Shown one piece after another: positions 8,804 through 18,633 of a DNA stretch of 64,000 bases. How positions within the stretch are numbered: position 1 is the stretch's first letter; each line of letters opens with the position of its first letter. This DNA is from CAYYIS01 sp964470965 (GTDB lineage Bacteria > JAAXHH01 > JABIQT01): contig CAYYIS010000012.1 of NCBI GenBank assembly GCA_964470965.1, positions 41,871 through 105,870 on the forward strand, given 5' to 3'. Made by a program: the position numbers and the translations under genes. Below the pieces are notes generated by a model. It was not told the DNA's origin, did no database searches, and saw nothing but the letters and a program-made list of their open reading frames with translations.

Positions 8804-10039
8804 TTAGATCGCGCTGGACATCACCTGTTTCAGAGTGTCTAGGAATACCTCGGTTTCATCTTCTGTACCTGCCGAGATTCGGATCCAGTTCTTGAATTCA
8901 TCCCGGCGCCTGGAGGTGATCCAGACGTTACGCTTGCGCATCTCGCTCACGATCTTGCGGGATTCCCTACCGAGATTCACCATGATGAAGGTCCCCTGGG
9001 AAGGTAAGTACTCCCAGCCCATTTTCTCACATTCCTCATAGACACGATTCTTGAAATCCCAAACGACTTGCCGGGAACGCTGTATGTGGTCCAGGTCCTG
9101 TACGGCCGCTGCCCCTGCTACGTTGGTCAGCATGCTGGTGCCACCGGTGAAGTACTTCTTCATTTCTCTCTGGATGTCCTGACTAGCCACGCAGTATCCC
9201 AACCGCATCGCCGGCATAGCATGAACCTTGGAGAAGGTTCGTACGACCGCCACATTGTTTCGGGACGTTGCAAGAGGTATCGCCGAAGGCAGCTTATCCT
9301 GTTCAGCAAAGTGGATGTAAGCCTCATCGACGACTACGATGACATTCTCCGGCACTTTGTCGACAAAGTTTTCGAGCTCATCGTAAGATAGCAGTGTGCC
9401 TGTGGGATTATTAGGGTTAGTGATAACGACCATGGTGGTCTTGGGTGTAATCAAGGAAGCCATGGCATCCAGGTCATGCTTATAACCCGGAGTCATGGGT
9501 GCCATGATCGCGTTCACCTCAACGCCGAAAATATCCTTGTAGAACTGACCGGACCTGGAAATCTGGCCATAACCGAATTCGGCCTCGATGACCTCTCCGC
9601 CCTCGCGGCTTAAATAAGCCAGGGTGAGTAAGCCGAGAGACTGGCTGGAACTGGCGCTGATAAGAATCGGTCCTGGTGCTGACCTGAAAAAGCTCTGCTG
9701 AGAACTCCGGTCCGGTTTCGGTAATGTAATCCCATCGAAGTCCGCGATTGCCTGCATTAGGTCACGGCTTTGTGAGCCATAACGTCCCATCTCGAACATG
9801 TGGTCGGCAACGGCTTTAATTGCATTGGGAGAAGGTCCCAGCGGGTTTTCGTTGAGGTTCATGCGCACGAGACCCGGGCGGACCCCGGAGCCTTTGATGT
9901 TTTCGATGGTAGGCTGCCGCCCGGTCATTATCTGTTCTGCCATGGCCAGCTTCGCGCTCATGGATAACGCCGCACCACCGGCGATGGTACCTTTGATGAA
10001 GCCCCGTCTGGATAATCCGATCTGATCCAATGGTTTCAT
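8804..10039 (-). CDS. Tat-signal aminotransferase, histidinol-phosphate aminotransferase-like
   Basis: A 411-residue fold-type I PLP enzyme. The N-terminus MKPLDQIGLSRRGFIKG followed by a small-residue hydrophobic stretch ending SAKLAMA is a classic twin-arginine export signal. Family motifs are present: NLNENPLGPSPNAI, NPNNPTGT, VVVDEAYIHF, the PLP-lysine region TFSKVHAMPAMRLGY, and the carboxylate-binding arginine in WIRISAGTEDE. The ATG at 10039 is preferred over one at 10117 because AGGAG lies at 10046-10050 and the twin-arginine motif then falls at the usual place. HisC itself is cytoplasmic, so a role in histidine synthesis is unlikely; the substrate is unknown. The upstream region is shared with the divergent racemase-family gene. 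Confidence 0.9.
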   Translation of the reverse strand: MKPLDQIGLSRRGFIKGTIAGGAALSMSAKLAMAEQIMTGRQPTIENIKGSGVRPGLVRMNLNENPLGPSPNAIKAVADHMFEMGRYGSQSRDLMQAIADFDGITLPKPDRSSQQSFFRSAPGPILISASSSQSLGLLTLAYLSREGGEVIEAEFGYGQISRSGQFYKDIFGVEVNAIMAPMTPGYKHDLDAMASLITPKTTMVVITNPNNPTGTLLSYDELENFVDKVPENVIVVVDEAYIHFAEQDKLPSAIPLATSRNNVAVVRTFSKVHAMPAMRLGYCVASQDIQREMKKYFTGGTSMLTNVAGAAAVQDLDHIQRSRQVVWDFKNRVYEECEKMGWEYLPSQGTFIMVNLGRESRKIVSEMRKRNVWITSRRRDEFKNWIRISAGTEDETEVFLDTLKQVMSSAI

Positions 10040-10173
10040 TAGAATCTCCTGTGTGGGTAGCGTGTTGATTTCAGAAAACCGGGGTTTATTCTTTCCAACG
10101 ACCCATGCAAACGTCATCCGGTTGTCTTTTAAAGTGAAGGTGCGGCACCTTTTTCTCTTAATGTATGTTTATC

Positions 10174-10204
10174 TTGACACACCCGTTATCCTTAACCTTA
10201 TAGT
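10174..10204 (+). promoter_or_regulatory. Candidate sigma-70 promoter for the racemase/ABC genes
   Basis: TTGACA at 10174-10179 is followed after 19 bases by TATAGT at 10199-10204, in an AT-rich divergent intergenic region. The spacing is longer than ideal. The predicted transcript start lies about 100 bases before the ATG at 10310. Confidence 0.4.
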
Positions 10205-10309
10205 ATACTTCGCTTTTGTATGTACGTCAATTTATTTTTACTTAAGCCCACTGACAGGGATACGGCCCGCCAAATCTATGCCGCCGTCTCATAAGGAAGA
10301 TGTTGAGAC

Positions 10310-11428
10310 ATGAAAATTACCGAGGTAAGGATCATACCGGTCATTCAATTCGTATATGTGAAAATCGTGACCGACGAAGGCGTTTACGGTGTCGGCGAGG
10401 CGTCCCTCAGTGGTAGGAATCTTGCAGTCGTGGAGGCGCTCAAACACATTAAGCCACTCATCATGGGCAAGGATCCCACCCGCATCGAATTTATATGGCA
10501 GGATATCTTCAGGGGTACATTCTGGCGAGGCGGCCCGGTGATGCAATCCGCACTCGCTGGCATCGATATCGCCCTCTGGGATCTGAACGGCAAGGTGCTC
10601 GGTGTGCCTACATACAGACTTCTGGGCGGTGCGGCCCGTGATAAAGTGCTGGTATACAGGCATTGCGGGGGCAAGACGCCGGAACACCTGATGGAAGTGG
10701 GAACGGGCATGCTCGAAGACGGGTGGAAGGTGCTGAGAATATCACCCGTAGTACCCGAACAGCGTTTCAATCCGAAAGTTGCCATTCAAAACGGAATACG
10801 GCATTTTGAGGCGTTACGTAAAGAGGTAGGAGAAGAGGTCGAAATCATTTTCGAAGTTCACACGAGGCTTACTCCAATTCGTGCGGTTGAATTGTGCAAA
10901 GCGATCGAACCATTGAATCCGTTTTTCGTCGAGGATCCCATAAGATCAGAAAACCCGGGTTCGTTCGCCACACTGCGGGCTCAGACCAGCTGTCCGATCG
11001 CGACAGGAGAGCAATTGACGACTAAGTGGGCGTTTCGGGAGTTGATTGAGCAGGAATTAATCGATTACATCCGGGTGGATATCTGTCACAGCGGGGGAAT
11101 CACAGAAGGCAAAAAAATAGCAACTATGGGTGAGGTCCATTATCAGGAACTGGCAACGCATTATACCGGCAGTCCGGTCAGCACAGCGGCCATGATGCAT
11201 CTCAATCTATCGATACCGAATTGTGCCGTACAGGAACACAATCCTCCACACGGTGTCATCAACGACATAATATCATACGACTGGTACATTGAACGCGGCT
11301 ACATAAGGAGCGGTGGCTCTCCCGGCCTCGGAGTGGACATCAACGAGGAACTTGCAAGGAAACATCCCCATAGTCCCCAGGAACCACCCCATCTTCGCAG
11401 GGAGGATGGGGCAGTCCAGGACTGGTAA
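10310..11428 (+). CDS. Mandelate racemase/muconate lactonizing family enzyme (galactonate/mannonate dehydratase-like)
   Basis: A 372-residue enolase-superfamily enzyme; such enzymes abstract the proton beside a carboxylate, often to dehydrate acid sugars. The capping domain covers residues 1-110, with [15 protein letters not shown] as the family hallmark. The barrel should bind Mg2+ through residues in FEVHTRL, FFVEDP (E208) and TGEQ (E234). At the first position the usual aspartate of D-x-H is a glutamate (E182-V-H184), which is uncommon. The distal motif is THYTGSPV. A ribosome-binding site AAGGAAGA precedes the ATG. The ABC ATPase gene begins 8 bases downstream, which links this enzyme to uptake of its substrate. 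Confidence 0.92.
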   Translation: MKITEVRIIPVIQFVYVKIVTDEGVYGVGEASLSGRNLAVVEALKHIKPLIMGKDPTRIEFIWQDIFRGTFWRGGPVMQSALAGIDIALWDLNGKVLGVPTYRLLGGAARDKVLVYRHCGGKTPEHLMEVGTGMLEDGWKVLRISPVVPEQRFNPKVAIQNGIRHFEALRKEVGEEVEIIFEVHTRLTPIRAVELCKAIEPLNPFFVEDPIRSENPGSFATLRAQTSCPIATGEQLTTKWAFRELIEQELIDYIRVDICHSGGITEGKKIATMGEVHYQELATHYTGSPVSTAAMMHLNLSIPNCAVQEHNPPHGVINDIISYDWYIERGYIRSGGSPGLGVDINEELARKHPHSPQEPPHLRREDGAVQDW

Positions 11429-11436
11429 CCAGGCAC

Positions 11437-12432
11437 ATGGCATCGATAATTGAAGTAGAAAATCTACAGAAATATTATCCGATAAAGCGTGGAATTTTGA
11501 GAAAAACAGTCGGTTATGCGAAGGCGGTGGATGGTCTGTCGTTTACTGTTGAACGGGGCGAGACCCTCGGTCTCGTGGGTGAAAGCGGGTGTGGGAAAAC
11601 GACCGCGGGGCGGTGCATATTGAGGATTTTGGAACCAACAGGTGGCAAAGTACTCTTCGGAGAGGCAAAGACTGATTTGGTGCGCCTGTCTCAGAAAGAA
11701 CTGAAACCCTACAGAACCCGTATGCAGATGATATTTCAAGATCCTCACTCCTCGCTGAATCCACGAATGACGGTCGGTGATATCGTGGGAGAACCCCTGA
11801 AAGTCAACCACCTTTTGCAAGGCAACGAGCTCCAGGACAGAGTGACAGAACTTATCGTCTCCGTAGGTCTAAAGCCCCAGGATGGAAGACGGTATCCCCA
11901 TGCCTTCAGTGGTGGTCAGCGACAGCGTATCGGCATTGCACGGGCGTTATCCCTACGCCCTGAATTGATCGTTGCCGATGAGCCGGTGTCTGCGCTCGAT
12001 GTTTCTGTGCAGGCCCAGGTTTTAAATCTTCTGGCCGAATTGCGGGCCACCTATTCCCTTACTTACATTTTTATCGCGCATGACCTTGGCGTTGTCAAAC
12101 ACATAAGTGATCGGGTTGCAGTAATGTACCTGGGACGAATCGTTGAACTGGGCCCAACCCGATCTTTGTTTCATCAGCCACTTCATCCCTATACGGAAGC
12201 CTTGATATCAGCGGTACCGGTCGCCGATCCGGATACAAGGAGTGATCGAACCAGAGTGCGCCTCACCGGTGATGTACCCAATCCGGTTTCTCCCCCCACG
12301 GGATGTTGTTTCCATCCCCGTTGCAGATATGCTAAAGACATCTGTAAAGAAGAACCGCCCAAGCTTAAATCGGAAGCCGGAGTTCAGGTCGCATGCCATT
12401 TCAGCGGTGACCTGTCCCTTCAAGGCGTCTAA
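11437..12432 (+). CDS. ABC transporter ATP-binding protein, OppF/DppF type
   Basis: A 331-residue ATPase of the oligopeptide/dipeptide (also oligosaccharide) importer group. Walker A is GESGCGKTT near residue 50, the signature [15 protein letters not shown] around 155, Walker [13 protein letters not shown] around 178, and the switch histidine in IAHDLGVV. The C-terminal extension with [14 protein letters not shown], specific to this group, is complete. Normally a second ATPase (OppD) is present; none is found in the window, so this one may pair with itself or with a distant gene. Its end overlaps the end of the convergent RtcB gene by four bases. The binding protein and permeases it should serve start 1.3 kb downstream. 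Confidence 0.95.
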   Translation: MASIIEVENLQKYYPIKRGILRKTVGYAKAVDGLSFTVERGETLGLVGESGCGKTTAGRCILRILEPTGGKVLFGEAKTDLVRLSQKELKPYRTRMQMIFQDPHSSLNPRMTVGDIVGEPLKVNHLLQGNELQDRVTELIVSVGLKPQDGRRYPHAFSGGQRQRIGIARALSLRPELIVADEPVSALDVSVQAQVLNLLAELRATYSLTYIFIAHDLGVVKHISDRVAVMYLGRIVELGPTRSLFHQPLHPYTEALISAVPVADPDTRSDRTRVRLTGDVPNPVSPPTGCCFHPRCRYAKDICKEEPPKLKSEAGVQVACHFSGDLSLQGV

Positions 12433-13604
12433 TCCCTGTACGGATCGAATTCATTTTCTCCGGCCATCGCTACCCCCAGTGGTTTTAGAGTGTGCAGTAT
12501 CCGGACCGTATCACCATGATGCCTCAAGACGGCTGGCAGGCGTTTGTAGCAATGGGGTGACTCATCGGTACCCGCGCCACGGAGTTCGACGCCTTTCTTC
12601 TCGATCCAGTCCATCATCATCAGACGGGAAATCCGCCCGGGCTTGATGACTCGGCCGCTCCTGCGATGGATTTTACCGCGTGCGGCCGTGCGGCTCATAA
12701 CCCGACCTGCGCCGTGTACCGTGGAATAAAGCGCGATGCGGGATTCAGGAGATTCCCTACCCTCCAGGATTACAGAGATGTCCCCCATTGAACCACCCAC
12801 GAAGCCTTTTTGACCGGGAAAGGCGGGGGTGGCGCCTTTTCGGACAACCCAGTAATCGATGCCATCGTGCTGTTCCTGCCAGGCATAATTATGGTGATTG
12901 TGTACTTCATCGATTATCTTCGCGCCAAGGAGCCGGCAGACCCTGTCACACACCCAATCCCTACCTGCATAGGCATAACGCCCCGCCAACGACATGGAGG
13001 TCAAATAATCCGTACCGAGATCAGAATGGACATGAAACAGCAGTGGCGCCACATCCATCCCATCCCTGCCCCCGCCCTGATTCAAAAAATAAGCGGCGGT
13101 TTTATGGCCGAACCCCCTGGATCCGAAGTGTGCTCCGATCCAGATATTCCGGGCCTCATCTTCGAAAAGATCCACATAATGGTTACCGGAACCGATCGTC
13201 CCAAGCTGATCATGCGCAAGATCCTTGAAACCTTTTAAAGGCTTTGATTTCCAAGCATCGTCATCGAACAGAGCATGGTCTACCCTGGACTTGTTTTTGC
13301 GACCGATGCCGAATTCCAGGGAATGCCATATGTCATCCATTATTTTCTTAATATGCTTTTTTACCTCTGGGGCCGGAATGTCGAGTTTTACCGCCTTGTT
13401 CCCGCAGGCAATGTCAAAGCCCACTCCGGATGGTGATATGTGTTCCTGATAGGCCAGGACACCACCGATCGGCACGGCGTAACCCTTATGATGATCTGCC
13501 ATCATGGCGACCCTGCTCGCTTCCTCTGCACATCGTTTAATCTGCTGCAGAGCGCCATCCTCTACAGGGAACCCCCAAATTGGAATATCATCAAAATATC
13601 GCAT
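12429..13604 (-). CDS. rtcB: RtcB-family RNA ligase
   Basis: A 391-residue member of the RtcB family, which joins 2',3'-cyclic phosphate (or 3'-phosphate) and 5'-hydroxyl RNA ends using GTP and Mn2+. Active-site segments are present in order: [14 protein letters not shown] (the cysteine is a metal ligand), [25 protein letters not shown], the histidine of [13 protein letters not shown], and HGAGRVMSR, whose histidine is the guanylylation site. It is shorter than E. coli RtcB but normal for the shorter subfamily. No archease or tRNA gene is nearby. It sits alone on the minus strand between two parts of an ABC transporter cluster, and its 3' end overlaps the ATPase gene by four bases. Confidence 0.93.
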   Translation of the reverse strand: MRYFDDIPIWGFPVEDGALQQIKRCAEEASRVAMMADHHKGYAVPIGGVLAYQEHISPSGVGFDIACGNKAVKLDIPAPEVKKHIKKIMDDIWHSLEFGIGRKNKSRVDHALFDDDAWKSKPLKGFKDLAHDQLGTIGSGNHYVDLFEDEARNIWIGAHFGSRGFGHKTAAYFLNQGGGRDGMDVAPLLFHVHSDLGTDYLTSMSLAGRYAYAGRDWVCDRVCRLLGAKIIDEVHNHHNYAWQEQHDGIDYWVVRKGATPAFPGQKGFVGGSMGDISVILEGRESPESRIALYSTVHGAGRVMSRTAARGKIHRRSGRVIKPGRISRLMMMDWIEKKGVELRGAGTDESPHCYKRLPAVLRHHGDTVRILHTLKPLGVAMAGENEFDPYRD

Positions 13605-13708
13605 CTTGTAATTCTGTCCCTTTTGATCTTGATTAACATGCTGCCGTATGGAATGTTAAAGAACGGGCGCAGTTCAACAGATTCCGGACATTACGCTGAT
13701 AAAACACT

Positions 13709-13736
13709 TTCACTGACTATCCAAAATCGATATAAT
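13709..13736 (+). promoter_or_regulatory. Candidate sigma-70 promoter for the binding-protein operon
   Basis: TTCACT at 13709-13714 and a perfect TATAAT at 13731-13736 with a 16-base spacer lie between the divergent RtcB and binding-protein genes. The transcript would begin near 13743, only about 13 bases before the first ATG at 13756, which leaves room to prefer a second ATG at 13792. Confidence 0.45.
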
Positions 13737-13755
13737 TGGAAGAGTTCAATACCGG

Positions 13756-15729
13756 ATGTCTAAATTTGTCAGCCCTTGGAGCCGCAGTTTTATGTTCCTC
13801 AGAATATATCCCAATTTATTCGCGATATCGCTTATTTTCGGAGCCTGTGCGGAAGATTCGGTGCGATTAGTGACCGATACCGGGTATCCCAAGGGCCTCG
13901 ATGCCAGAGAAGCCCCCATGCTGGCAGCCCTTGTGGCGAATGGCCAGTTACCGGCTCTCGAACAACGATTACCCGAAAACCCTTTGGTTGCCAAACATCC
14001 GTATGAAGGCTATGAAGGGCCCGGCACTTACGGCGGGACGTGGCTCCGCTTCCACAATTCAGCGGATTTCGGAGATTGGAAGATGATCGGGGGCTACGCG
14101 CCTTTTATGCGTTGGAACTGGGCTTGCAACGATTTGGAACCGGGCCTGGCGGAGTCCTGGGAGTTCAATGAAGACGGTACGGAGTTCACGATACACCTAC
14201 GGAAAGGGTTACGGTGGTCGGATGGAGCTCCTTACACTTCCGCATCCTTCGCCTTCTGGTATGACCTGTGTCTTGATGACCGACACCAGTACGCCCCCCC
14301 GGTGTGGTGCCTGGTCGACGGAAAACCGATGACGGTGGAGACACCGGATGCATTTACCATCGTGATGAAATTCGCCGGACCCAACTGGCTGGTTCCGCTT
14401 TGGCTGGCCACTGGGTTCTGGTGGTGTGATGTCTACAATATCCCACAACACTACATGAAACAGTTCCATCCTGATTACAATCCCGCGTTTTCTGGTTTTG
14501 TGGAGTTTCAACGCCGTATAATTACCCATCAGAATCCGGATCTTCCGACCATGTGGCCCTGGAAAATAAAAGCTATCGAGAAAGGCGGATACCAGGTATA
14601 CCTTGAACGGAATCCCTATTACCACGTAGTTGACGATCTCGGAAGACAACTGCCATATATCGATCGTGTAAAATCAAGTTTTGTCACAGAAGCCCAGGTT
14701 AGAGTTCTAAAAGTGCTGTCAGGCGAGGTGGATGCCCAATTTCGAGGACTTCAGCTGAGAGACCTGGCCCTGTTTTTAAAGGGTAAGGGACGGGGTGGTT
14801 ATAACATTAAGATGTGGAAAAGCAGCGCGGGCGCAGAACCGGCGATTAACCTGAACTGGTCGGACAATGATCCGGTTCTTAGATTGCTCATTAGGGACCA
14901 GCGTTTTCGTAAAGCGCTCGCTCTCGGCATAGACAGAGAAAAGTGCAACCAGATCGCTTGGAGAGGGTTATTGCAGCCACAGGCTGCCACGGTGAGCGAG
15001 GAATCATGGCATTTCGATGATCCCGAGGGGCAGGCGTTGTTTGCCGCATGGAAACGGGCGGATGCGCAATTTGATCTCGATAAAGGCAACAGATTGCTGG
15101 ACGAGATGGGTCTCACCACCCGTGATGCGGAAGGGTACCGACTGAGACCGGATGGTAAGCGGTTGACTATGGTTTTTGACGTGCCAACGGCAAAAACAGT
15201 GCCTTACGAAAATGATATAGGTCTTATCGTGGCGGAAGGATGGGAACAACTCGGTATAGAGATTGTTATTTACACGCCGCCCGGTGCGGAGTTGAAACTC
15301 AGAAGGGATCTCGGTGAATTTACGATCCATCTCCACGGTGAGGGTGAGATGGATCTGTTTACCTATCCCGATTGGGTGTTCCCGACCTTACCTAAGTACT
15401 GGCACCCAAAAGTCGGCAAATGGTATGAAACCGGTGGTGAGAAGGGAGAGGCCCCTACGGGGCCGCTGAGAGATTTACTCGACCTTTACGATGCTATAAA
15501 AATGGAGCCGGATCTTAGAAAACGGCACCAGTATGTCCGGGACGCGGTTCAGATTCATATAGACCAAGGCCCCTTTCACCTTGGAACTGTGGGCCGTGCC
15601 CCCCAAGTGGTTATCGTCGGTGAGCACTTTAAAAACGTCCCCGAAACAGGCATTCTTGGCCCTTGGGCTATCGTGGCCCCCGCCATAAGTTTTCCGGAAC
15701 AATACTATATGGATCCGATCACCCAATGA
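13756..15729 (+). CDS. ABC transporter substrate-binding protein, family 5
   Basis: A 657-residue extracytoplasmic binding protein of the peptide/nickel/oligosaccharide group (SBP family 5). The N-terminus has a hydrophobic stretch ending LIFGAC, a plausible lipoprotein cleavage site. Family features include the early GGTWLRFHN and FNEDGTEFTIHLRKGLRWSDG segment, and FRKALALGIDREKCNQI further on. An alternative ATG at 13792 has TTGGAG ten bases before it and gives a compact lipoprotein signal, so the start is uncertain. At about 650 residues it is longer than DppA or OppA (around 540), as in some sugar-binding relatives. Two permease genes follow, the first 22 bases after the stop. Confidence 0.93.
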   Translation: MSKFVSPWSRSFMFLRIYPNLFAISLIFGACAEDSVRLVTDTGYPKGLDAREAPMLAALVANGQLPALEQRLPENPLVAKHPYEGYEGPGTYGGTWLRFHNSADFGDWKMIGGYAPFMRWNWACNDLEPGLAESWEFNEDGTEFTIHLRKGLRWSDGAPYTSASFAFWYDLCLDDRHQYAPPVWCLVDGKPMTVETPDAFTIVMKFAGPNWLVPLWLATGFWWCDVYNIPQHYMKQFHPDYNPAFSGFVEFQRRIITHQNPDLPTMWPWKIKAIEKGGYQVYLERNPYYHVVDDLGRQLPYIDRVKSSFVTEAQVRVLKVLSGEVDAQFRGLQLRDLALFLKGKGRGGYNIKMWKSSAGAEPAINLNWSDNDPVLRLLIRDQRFRKALALGIDREKCNQIAWRGLLQPQAATVSEESWHFDDPEGQALFAAWKRADAQFDLDKGNRLLDEMGLTTRDAEGYRLRPDGKRLTMVFDVPTAKTVPYENDIGLIVAEGWEQLGIEIVIYTPPGAELKLRRDLGEFTIHLHGEGEMDLFTYPDWVFPTLPKYWHPKVGKWYETGGEKGEAPTGPLRDLLDLYDAIKMEPDLRKRHQYVRDAVQIHIDQGPFHLGTVGRAPQVVIVGEHFKNVPETGILGPWAIVAPAISFPEQYYMDPITQ

Positions 15730-15751
15730 TTAGGGAAATCAATCCGTAATA

Positions 15752-16738
15752 ATGATCTCTTATATTGTGCGTCGAATTATAATGGCCATACCGACCCTTC
15801 TGGCCATCTCGATTATCGGGTTTTTCATAATCCAGTTGCCAGAGGGTGACTTTCTGGATCGTAAAATACAAGAGCTGGAGCAACAGTTCGGAGATAGCAG
15901 TTCTCTGGCCCGGGTAGAGGAATTACGTATCAGATACGGGCTCCATCAGCCGGTATATATGCAATACCTAAAGTGGATATCCGGATTTGTCGTTGGAGAT
16001 TTCGGTGAGTCCTTTGAGCATGAACGGGAAGTGAACGAATTGATCTGGGACCGCCTGGGTTTCACACTGTTGATTTCGATAGGATCGTTGTTTTTCACAT
16101 ACGTAGTGGCGATACCCCTGGGCATATATTCTGCATCGAATCAGTATCACTGGACGGACCATACCCTTACTTTTATCAGTTTTGTTGGTATGTCCATTCC
16201 CGCGTTTCTTGTGGCACTGGCTTTGATGGTTTTTGTGTTCGAGGTATTCGGCATACCGTTGTTCGGGCTGTTTTCCTCTTATTACGAGGGAGCCCCATGG
16301 ACCTGGGGTAAATTCATGGATTTATTTAAACATCTGTGGATTCCCGTCATCGTAGTCGGATTGAATGGTACAGCGGGGCTGATGCGTATCATGCGGGGAA
16401 ACTTGCTTGATGTTCTGGGGCAACCCTTCGTTCAGACCGCAAGAGCTAAAGGTCTACATGAACGGGTGGTCGTGGTAAAACACGCCGTGAGGATCGCCAT
16501 TAATCCACTGATAAGCATACTCGGAATGAGTCTGCCGGCTATATTGTCCGGATCCACTATCGTATCGATCGTGCTCGGTTTGCCGACCGTTGGCCCGTTG
16601 TTGCTGAGAAGTCTTATGAACGAGGATATTTATCTGGCCGGTACCCTGTTGATGATGTTCAGTATTCTTCTGGTGATCGGCAATCTGCTTGCGGATATCG
16701 CACTGGCCTGGGTCGATCCGAGGATCCGTTATGAATGA
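15752..16738 (+). CDS. ABC transporter permease, DppB/OppB type
   Basis: A 328-residue inner-membrane permease with six predicted helices and the N-terminal signature of the group (YIVRRIIMAIPTLLAIS). The cytoplasmic coupling helix lies in FVQTARAKGLHERVV, matching the EAA loop. It forms the channel with the next permease. The next gene starts inside its last eight bases, so the pair is translationally coupled. Substrate is set by the binding protein and cannot be read from this subunit. Confidence 0.95.
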   Translation: MISYIVRRIIMAIPTLLAISIIGFFIIQLPEGDFLDRKIQELEQQFGDSSSLARVEELRIRYGLHQPVYMQYLKWISGFVVGDFGESFEHEREVNELIWDRLGFTLLISIGSLFFTYVVAIPLGIYSASNQYHWTDHTLTFISFVGMSIPAFLVALALMVFVFEVFGIPLFGLFSSYYEGAPWTWGKFMDLFKHLWIPVIVVGLNGTAGLMRIMRGNLLDVLGQPFVQTARAKGLHERVVVVKHAVRIAINPLISILGMSLPAILSGSTIVSIVLGLPTVGPLLLRSLMNEDIYLAGTLLMMFSILLVIGNLLADIALAWVDPRIRYE

Positions 16739-17834
16739 GAGGAAGTCGTTACGGTTTATCGATGATAGTCTGGGTGACGAGACCATGACGGTGAGTGATT
16801 CCGGTATCCTGAGCTATAGGCAATTGATCTGGCGTCGGTTTAAGAGAAACCGCATGGGAAAATTGGCCGCGGGGGTGCTTGTCGGCTGTTATCTTGTGGC
16901 CATAGGTGCTGACTTTTTTGCACCTTATCATTACAACGATATCAACATCACAGTGAGGCATACGCCGCCCCAGTCCCTTCACTTTTCCTGGGATGAGGGG
17001 TTGCATGTGTACGGGCTTAAGGACACGCAGAATCCAAATACACTAGAAACCGAATATGTCCCCGATCCCACCCAGATCTATCCTGTGTGTTTATTTTATT
17101 CGGACGTAAATGACGGGATACATCTGTTGGGGTCGGACGGGCCATTTTTTCTTCTGGGTACAGACCGCATGGGGCGGGATCTATTGTCCCGCATCATTTT
17201 TGGCGCGAGGGTTTCGATGACCATCGGACTTGTCGGGGTGTTTCTGAGTCTGGTGTTGGGCTCGATTCTCGGAACAGTATCGGGATATTTCAGCGGTTGG
17301 ATTGATCAAATTATACAACGCATAGTAGAACTTCTGGCGTCATTTCCTCCCATACCGTTGTGGATGGCTCTGGGGGCGGCGCTGCCTGCGGGATGGAGCA
17401 GTGTACAGACTTACTTCGGCATCACCATCATCCTTTCTATTGTCAGCTGGGGTGGTTTGGCACGGGAGGTCAGGGGCAAAGTCCTGGTATTCCGTGAACA
17501 GGAGTTCGCCCTCGCGGCACGGTCCGCAGGAGCCGGTCACTGGTATATAATTACCAGACATCTGCTTCCAGGATGCTACAGCCATATCATCGTTATCGCC
17601 ACACTTGCCATACCGGGAATGATCCTTGGCGAGACCGCCTTGAGTTTTTTGGGGCTCGGAATTCGACCGCCCATGACCAGCTGGGGCGTGTTGCTGGAAG
17701 AAGCCCAGCGGGTGACGGTGCTGCTCCATTATCCCTGGCTGCTGTATCCTGCAGTTCCGATTTTAATCGTTGTTATTGCCTATAATTTCCTGGGTGATGC
17801 CTTGCGGGACGCGGCGGATCCGTATTCCAATTAA
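16731..17834 (+). CDS. ABC transporter permease, DppC/OppC type
   Basis: A 367-residue second permease. The start at 16731 overlaps the end of the first permease gene by eight bases; the frame is open earlier, but that part lies inside the upstream gene. It has the N-terminal helix typical of the DppC group (KLAAGVLVGCYLVAIGADFFAP), an unusually long periplasmic segment of about 80 residues after it, then LGTDRMGRDLLSRIIFGARVSM, which is a hallmark of the family. The coupling loop is EFALAARSAGAGHWYII. A PhyH-type gene starts 8 bases downstream in the same direction. Confidence 0.95.
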   Translation: MNERKSLRFIDDSLGDETMTVSDSGILSYRQLIWRRFKRNRMGKLAAGVLVGCYLVAIGADFFAPYHYNDINITVRHTPPQSLHFSWDEGLHVYGLKDTQNPNTLETEYVPDPTQIYPVCLFYSDVNDGIHLLGSDGPFFLLGTDRMGRDLLSRIIFGARVSMTIGLVGVFLSLVLGSILGTVSGYFSGWIDQIIQRIVELLASFPPIPLWMALGAALPAGWSSVQTYFGITIILSIVSWGGLAREVRGKVLVFREQEFALAARSAGAGHWYIITRHLLPGCYSHIIVIATLAIPGMILGETALSFLGLGIRPPMTSWGVLLEEAQRVTVLLHYPWLLYPAVPILIVVIAYNFLGDALRDAADPYSN

Positions 17835-17842
17835 AAACGGAG

Positions 17843-18619
17843 ATGAAAATGACCACAGCTTTTACCGGGCTGATATCTGACGCACAGAGGGAGCAGTACA
17901 GGGAGGAAGGATATTTCATCCTTGAGGACGTGGTGCCCAAAGACGACCTGGCATTGCTACGGGGGGAATGTCAAAGATATATCAATGAAGCGGATGCTGA
18001 AATGGCGAACAGGAAAGAACCTGCCCGCGGTATTTCCCACCAGGGCAAAAGGTATTTTATCTCTGGAAAGCAGGCAGAGAACGAACGGCTTCGGTCATAC
18101 ATATACAGCGGACTCATGGCGGAGGTGTGCCGCGCAACGCTCGGCATCAATGCCTATATGTTCTGGGAACAGTTCGTGGTAAAAGGAGCCGAAGTAGGAA
18201 TGAAATTCTCATGGCACCAGGACTCTGGATACGTAGGCTATGACCACACACCCTATATGAGCTGCTGGTGCGCTCTGGACGATATGACTGAGGAGAACGG
18301 GACGGTTTACATCCTGCCTTTTTCCAGAGCAGGCACGCGTAAACGGCAGGAACATGTTGTTGAGGAGGGCTCCAACGACAAGGTGGGGTATTTCGGTGAT
18401 GACCTCGGTATTCCGGTTATCGCCCCCGCCGGAAGCCTTGCAGTGTTTACGAGTGTATCATTCCATAGAAGCGGCACAAATAGAACAGACCGTATGCGCC
18501 GCGTTTACTTGACGCAGTATTCAGGCAGTCCCATTTACACGCAGGATGGATCAAAGCTGTGGGGTAATGCAGTGCAGTTCGTAAAAGAGAACCAGCAGAT
18601 TACCCCCGTGGTTCATTAA
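17843..18619 (+). CDS. Phytanoyl-CoA dioxygenase (PhyH) family protein
   Basis: A 258-residue Fe(II)/2-oxoglutarate-dependent oxygenase. The iron-binding facial triad is visible as WHQDSGY (H-x-D) and the distal histidine in SVSFHRSGTN, followed by the basic residues that should bind 2-oxoglutarate (DRMRRVYLTQ). Members hydroxylate varied small molecules, so phytanoyl-CoA is unlikely to be the substrate. It lies between the ABC permease gene and two racemase-family genes in one direction with gaps of 8-14 bases, so it probably modifies the imported compound or a derivative. Confidence 0.9.
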   Translation: MKMTTAFTGLISDAQREQYREEGYFILEDVVPKDDLALLRGECQRYINEADAEMANRKEPARGISHQGKRYFISGKQAENERLRSYIYSGLMAEVCRATLGINAYMFWEQFVVKGAEVGMKFSWHQDSGYVGYDHTPYMSCWCALDDMTEENGTVYILPFSRAGTRKRQEHVVEEGSNDKVGYFGDDLGIPVIAPAGSLAVFTSVSFHRSGTNRTDRMRRVYLTQYSGSPIYTQDGSKLWGNAVQFVKENQQITPVVH

Positions 18620-18633
18620 CCGATGGCAGGAAA

